A DNA stretch of 51,592 nt from positions 1-51,592 of the forward strand of contig SCTZ01000203.1 in assembly GCA_004297765.1 (NCBI GenBank), written 5' to 3'. Below the pieces are notes generated by a model. It saw only the letters and a list, made by a program, of their open reading frames with translations, was not told where the DNA came from and searched no databases. Shown here in pieces: positions 48,390 to 51,592 of this stretch. The translations under genes were made by a program, and so were the position numbers. Position 1 is the stretch's first letter, and each line of letters begins with the position of its first letter. Source of the stretch: Chloroflexota bacterium. Lineage in GTDB: Bacteria; Chloroflexota; Dehalococcoidia; FW602-bin16.

Positions 48390-48535
48390 CTGGAGCCGCG
48401 AGCCAGCCGAAGCGCCGGCGACGGGACCACATGGCGTCCTACGACCTGGCTACCCTGGCGGATGGGGGTGTGTCGGCAGCAAACAGGGACAGATTGTCGG
48501 GGGAGATGAACTTTGCGTCTTGGACAAGGCGTGAG

Positions 48536-48571
48536 ACCGCCTCGGTCCTCCCGCGGAAGGACCGAGGCGGT
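48536..48571. terminator. 14-bp perfect hairpin between korC and the MFS gene
   Basis: ACCGCCTCGGTCCT (48536-48549) pairs exactly with 48558-48571, with an 8-base loop. It stands downstream of korC (minus strand) and upstream of the MFS promoter, the expected site of the kor operon terminator. No T-run follows, so termination may be weak or factor-assisted. Confidence 0.5.
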
Positions 48572-48604
48572 TCATGATTGATCGCAGTCGTGCTACTGCC
48601 GCGT

Positions 48605-48722
48605 AACTGATGAACTGATGCGTATCCGACGAATCCGACCGATCAGTCGGATCGGTCCGATCGGACCGATCCGACTGATCTGCACGTCTTTGCCTCTCAG
48701 ATCACGAGTGACGGAGCACTAC
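48605..48722 (-). repeat. Dispersed foldback repeat, family B copy 2, with 40-bp perfect palindrome
   Basis: Read on the minus strand this element has CACTCGTGAT, AAGACGTGCA, a long palindromic centre and CATCAGTTCATCAGTTAC, matching the 42245-42332 element in order. The centre 48641-48680 is a perfect 40-base palindrome (starts GATCAGTCGGATCGGTCCGA) built of GATC-CGACT/CGGTC units. The outer edge reaches the korC stop codon (TAG at 48721-48719). It may stabilise the korC message or simply be a mobile repeat. Confidence 0.75.
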
Positions 48723-49264
48723 TGCGGGTTCTTGACGAAGTCCGATCCTCTGTCGAGAGCACGCTGGTTGAACGGGAGCAGCTTCTGGCGGTGGGGCGGC
48801 AGAAGCTCGGACAGCGCGCTCACCACGGAGGCGGTCCCGACCAGCTTGGTCTTCTCGGCGAAGGCGCCCAACGCGATCATGCTGGCCACCTGCACGCTAC
48901 CCAACTCCTCGGCTAGCGCGTTGGCCGGCACACCCAGGCTCTCCACGTCCGAGCGCGCCGGTCCGTTCCCCACCAGCGAGCTGTTGTAGATGATCAGCCC
49001 GCCACGGTTGACGGCCGGCTCGTACACCCGCACGGCGTCCTCGTTCATGGCGATCAGCACGTCGAAGCGCTGGGTGATAGGCGAGAGGATCTCCCCCTCC
49101 CCCACCCGCACCATGCACTGGATGGCTCCCCCGCGGATCTCGTCCTTGTAGTCGGCGTACATGGTGGCGCTATGGTTCTCCGCGGTGGCCGCAGCCCCCA
49201 GCAAGTGAGACATTAACTTGATGCCCTGACCGCCAAAGCCGGCCAGCAATATGTCCATCTGCAT
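48719..49264 (-). CDS. korC: 2-oxoacid:ferredoxin oxidoreductase gamma subunit (KorC)
   Basis: 181 residues from the ATG at 49264, with GGGAGG six bases upstream on this strand; the frame is open 15 codons further but without a site. MDILLAGFGGQGIKLMSHLL opens the gamma-subunit fold, followed by YKDEIRGGAIQCMVRVGEGE and DVLIAMNEDAVRVYEP. The subunit forms the interface for CoA-dependent oxidative decarboxylation. It is last in the korDABC order, 219 bases after korB, with a hairpin in between. The likely substrate is 2-oxoglutarate, less certainly another 2-oxoacid. Confidence 0.93.
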   Translation of the reverse strand: MQMDILLAGFGGQGIKLMSHLLGAAATAENHSATMYADYKDEIRGGAIQCMVRVGEGEILSPITQRFDVLIAMNEDAVRVYEPAVNRGGLIIYNSSLVGNGPARSDVESLGVPANALAEELGSVQVASMIALGAFAEKTKLVGTASVVSALSELLPPHRQKLLPFNQRALDRGSDFVKNPQ

Positions 49265-49370
49265 CGGAATCCTCCCAAGAATTATTTTTGAACGGCGAGA
49301 GTCTTGCATAACTCACATGGCCCCGTGCGTTATATGACACCTGGCCATGACTGGTGACTGACGGTCGGCC

Positions 49371-49403
49371 CTGGGAGCGCGGGCGAGACGCCCGCGCTCC
49401 CAG
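49371..49403. repeat. 15-bp perfect hairpin between korB and korC
   Basis: CTGGGAGCGCGGGCG (49371-49385), loop AGA, then its exact reverse complement (49389-49403). GGGAGCGCGGGC...GCCCGCGCTCCC hairpins occur as scattered extragenic palindromes in many GC-rich genomes. In this operon it separates korB from korC and could lower or stabilise the korC part of the message. Confidence 0.6.
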
Positions 49404-49483
49404 GCGGCGCTATCTCACAATCGGACGACGCCCCAGTTATGCAAGGCTCTCACGGCCTTTACCGTATCCCCCGTGGTCGAAAA

Positions 49484-50233
49484 CTAGCGGTCCGGGAGGT
49501 CCGGCGTCTTCAGATCGCCCAGCGGATAGATTGGCAGCATGTTCTCTTCTAGCCAGCGGATCGATTCCAGAGCCGACATCTTCCAGTTGCTGGGGCAGTT
49601 GGTGATGATCTCGACCAGGGAGAAGCCCAGCCCGGCCTCCTGTACCTCGAAGGCCTTGCGGATGAGCTTCTTGGTCTTGTTGACGTTGGCCACCGTGTGT
49701 ACCGAGGTGCGGGTGACGTAGGCCGCCCCCGGGATCTGGGCGATCATGTTGGAGATCCGCAGAGGCTGCCCGTTGAAGGCCACGTCCCGTCCATAGGGCG
49801 AGGTGCTGGTGACCTGCCCCACCAGAGTGGTGGGCGCCATCTGCCCTCCCGTCTGACCATAGATGGCGTTATTCATGAAGATGGTGGTGAAGCGCTCGCC
49901 GCGCATGGCGGCGTGGATGATCTCCGCCGTGCCGATGGCCGCCAGATCACCATCCCCCTGCAGGGTGAAGACGAACAGATCGGGGCGGGCGCGCTTGATG
50001 CCGGTGGCCACCGCGGGAGCCCGTCCGTGCAGAGCGCCGTGCACGTCGAAGTTGAAGTTGACTATGGCGTTAGTATGGCAGCCCACTCCCAGAGAAAGAA
50101 CCGTGCGCTCCGTGAGCTTCATCTCATGGACGACCTCGGCGATCAGGCGCTGGACGATGCCGTAGCCACAGCCGGCACACCATTGGGTGGGCACATCCCG
50201 GAGAGTCTCTACTCGCTCGAATATCTTCTGCAT
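49484..50233 (-). CDS. korB: 2-oxoacid:ferredoxin oxidoreductase beta subunit (KorB), thiamine-diphosphate binding
   Basis: 249 residues. QWCAGCGYGIVQRLIAEVVH near 17-36, LGVGCHTNAIVNFNFDVHGA, the ThDP/Mg motif LQGDGDLAAIGTAEIIHAA and IYGQTGGQMAPTTLVGQVT are the standard beta-subunit blocks. It carries the thiamine diphosphate that attacks the 2-oxoacid; with KorA it makes the acyl-CoA and reduced ferredoxin. The text is closer to 2-oxoglutarate-type enzymes of anaerobes than to PorB. It starts 30 bases after the korA stop. Confidence 0.95.
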   Translation of the reverse strand: MQKIFERVETLRDVPTQWCAGCGYGIVQRLIAEVVHEMKLTERTVLSLGVGCHTNAIVNFNFDVHGALHGRAPAVATGIKRARPDLFVFTLQGDGDLAAIGTAEIIHAAMRGERFTTIFMNNAIYGQTGGQMAPTTLVGQVTSTSPYGRDVAFNGQPLRISNMIAQIPGAAYVTRTSVHTVANVNKTKKLIRKAFEVQEAGLGFSLVEIITNCPSNWKMSALESIRWLEENMLPIYPLGDLKTPDLPDR

Positions 50234-50263
50234 GCCTCTTCCCTCTCGATTAGACTGTATGAT

Positions 50264-51352
50264 CTACGCCGTGGCGCGAGTGTTCGCGGCACGGCGGATC
50301 TGGTCCAGGATCTCCCCAGGGGTGGGCAGCATCCCGCCGGTGCGACCGAAGAAGTGGACCGGGACCCGCCCCTGCACGGTGGCCCGCACATCCTCCACCA
50401 TTTGCCCCGAGCTGAGCTCCACCACTAACATCGGCACGCCCTTCTCCGCAGCCTGCGCCACCGTCTCGGTGGGATACGGCCAGAGCGTGATCGGGCGAAT
50501 CAGTCCCACCCGTATGCCGTCTTTCCTGGCTTCGGCCATGGCCTGTTTGACCAAGCGGGCCACACTGCCGAAAGCCACCATGATCAGATCGGCATCCTCC
50601 AGCCCCTGCGTTTCCACGCGCACTTCCTGAGCGGCGATCCGGGCGAACTTCTCCTGCAGGTTCAGGACCATCTTCTCGAAGGTTTCCTCCGCCCCGATGC
50701 GATGCTGCTCGGGAACGTCGGCCATGATCAGCTTGATGGCCGGCCGCCCTTTGGCGCCCGTAATGAGCCAGTCCTTGGCGGGCAGCGGTCCGGTGGGAGG
50801 ATCGCGGAACTCCACCGTCTCCATGAGATGGGCGATCAGGCTATCGCCCAGGATAGTGACCGGAGTGCGGTGCAGATCGGCCAGATGGAAGGCTAGCATG
50901 GTGAGATCGGCCATCTCCTGCACGGTGGAGGGGGCCAGCACGATCTGGCGGTACTCGCCGTGCCCGCCACCCTTGGTGGCCTGGAAGTAGTCGCCTTGCG
51001 AGGGACCCAGGTGCCCGGAGCCGGGTCCGCCGCGGCTGTTGTTCACGATGACGGCCGGTAGCTCCAGAGCCGCCAGATTGGAGAGACCCTCGCACATCAG
51101 GCTGATGCCGAGGCCGGTGGAAGCGGTCATGGCGCGGGTTCCGACACTCGAAGCGCCGGCGACCATGTTGATGGCGGCGAGCTCGCTTTCGGACTGCAGG
51201 CAGATGCCGCCGACCTCGGGCATACGCTTGGAGAGGTACTCGATGATCTCGGTCGAGGGCGTGATCGGGTAGCCTCCGTAGAAGCGGCATCCTGCTCTAA
51301 CCGCTGCCTCGGCAAGCGCCTCGTTGCCCATCATGAAGTGCTTCTTGCCCAT
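50264..51352 (-). CDS. korA: 2-oxoacid:ferredoxin oxidoreductase alpha subunit (KorA)
   Basis: 362 residues from the ATG at 51352 with GAGGAGG upstream on this strand. MGNEALAEAAVRAGCRFYGG then YPITPSTEIIEYL is the KorA pyrimidine-binding domain start. TASTGLGISLMCEGLSNLAA and the block NSRGGPGSGHLGPSQGDYFQ then ATKGGGHGEYR are diagnostic. The C-terminal third holds IRVGLIRPITLWPYPTETVA, the domain II region. The cytoplasmic complex works in the reductive or oxidative direction between 2-oxoglutarate and succinyl-CoA. It follows the ferredoxin gene by 60 bases. Confidence 0.95.
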   Translation of the reverse strand: MGKKHFMMGNEALAEAAVRAGCRFYGGYPITPSTEIIEYLSKRMPEVGGICLQSESELAAINMVAGASSVGTRAMTASTGLGISLMCEGLSNLAALELPAVIVNNSRGGPGSGHLGPSQGDYFQATKGGGHGEYRQIVLAPSTVQEMADLTMLAFHLADLHRTPVTILGDSLIAHLMETVEFRDPPTGPLPAKDWLITGAKGRPAIKLIMADVPEQHRIGAEETFEKMVLNLQEKFARIAAQEVRVETQGLEDADLIMVAFGSVARLVKQAMAEARKDGIRVGLIRPITLWPYPTETVAQAAEKGVPMLVVELSSGQMVEDVRATVQGRVPVHFFGRTGGMLPTPGEILDQIRRAANTRATA

Positions 51353-51412
51353 GTGTTCCTCCTCGAAAATGCCACATCTCGCGACTGCCAGCAAAGCCGC
51401 CGCTCAGACAGC

Positions 51413-51592
51413 CTATTTGTAGACCTCGATGACCAGGTCCGCGCACATCAAGGCGCAGGCCTTGCAGGCGGTACAGATGCCCTCCGCTTTGAGGGCTGGG
51501 TAGTGATAGCCCCATTCGTTGGTCTGCTCGGAGACCTGGAGCGCGTCTACTGGGCAGACCGTGACGCAAATCTCGCAGCCTTTGCAGCGTGC
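51413..51592 (-). CDS. korD: 2x[4Fe-4S] ferredoxin-type subunit (KorD), 5' end outside the window
   Basis: The last 59 codons of a gene that begins beyond base 51592; stop TAG at 51415-51413. Two cluster motifs are seen, CKGCEICVTVCPVDAL and CTACKACALMCADLVIEVYK, both CxxCxxCxxxC, as in KorD/PorD-type subunits that pass electrons from the ThDP site to free ferredoxin. It stands directly upstream of korA in the usual D-A-B-C order. The second motif lacks the customary final Pro (CA, not CP), a small departure. Confidence 0.93.
   Translation of the reverse strand, partial: ARCKGCEICVTVCPVDALQVSEQTNEWGYHYPALKAEGICTACKACALMCADLVIEVYK

Noticed and set aside
48641-48680. Palindromic GATC/CGGTC units considered as a CRISPR repeat or phage attachment site
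   Set aside because: There are no regularly spaced unique spacers, no cas genes and no integrase; the structure is a palindrome within a dispersed repeat.

Overview
ORGANISM. The window reads as bacterial chromosome from a member of the Chloroflexota, probably Anaerolineae or a relative. This is an inference from three things: GC-rich genes that often use TTG or GTG starts, a LysM surface protein whose N-terminal Cys/His pattern I associate with that phylum, and a korDABC operon next to exopolysaccharide genes. No rRNA, tRNA, CRISPR array or transposase gene was seen.

REGION 1 (1-11856, + strand): a gas-vesicle cluster. It runs gvpA (3' end only), a gvpC-like gene, gvpN, a small coiled-coil gene, gvpH, a FliA/WhiG-type sigma factor, a CDC48-type double AAA ATPase, gvpF/L fused to a DnaJ J domain, gvpF/L, gvpG, gvpF/L, gvpS, gvpF/L, an unknown 85-residue gene, gvpK, gvpJ and a small membrane protein. 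The N-F-G-L-S-K-J backbone follows the order I recall from Priestia megaterium. The additions are unusual: four GvpF/L paralogues, a J domain, an Hsp20-type GvpH, two AAA machines and a private sigma factor. Together they look like a dedicated chaperone and regulatory set for shell assembly.

REGION 2 (11947-16332, + strand): signalling. Two HD-GYP proteins, predicted cyclic-di-GMP phosphodiesterases with PAS or CHASE/PAS sensor parts, flank a NarL-type regulator whose phospho-acceptor Asp is replaced by Ser. The block sits between the buoyancy genes and the polysaccharide genes.

REGION 3 (16571-43955, + strand): a Wzx/Wzy-type surface polysaccharide or glycoconjugate cluster. It begins with an excisionase-type HTH regulator, then a Wzz/BY-tyrosine kinase, two phosphoglycosyl transferase homologues (one lacking the catalytic Asp-Glu pair), a TPR protein, a MurJ-family flippase and an O-antigen polymerase-like protein. 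Four methyltransferases, five GT4-type glycosyltransferases, a DegT aminotransferase and three nucleotide-sugar epimerases follow. A heptose kinase at the front and a nucleotidyltransferase, GmhA and GmhB at the back together make a GDP-D-glycero-alpha-D-manno-heptose pathway.

REGION 4 (44281-51592, - strand): a second O-antigen ligase/polymerase-like protein, a LysM protein, a 14-TM MFS transporter, and korD(partial)-korA-korB-korC for a 2-oxoacid:ferredoxin oxidoreductase.

REPEATS. Intergenic DNA in the second half carries several families of foldback repeats: one pair at 26320/39032, an inverted pair at 42245/48605 containing a 40-bp perfect palindrome, and a 203-bp foldback element whose left arm contains the gmhB stop codon.
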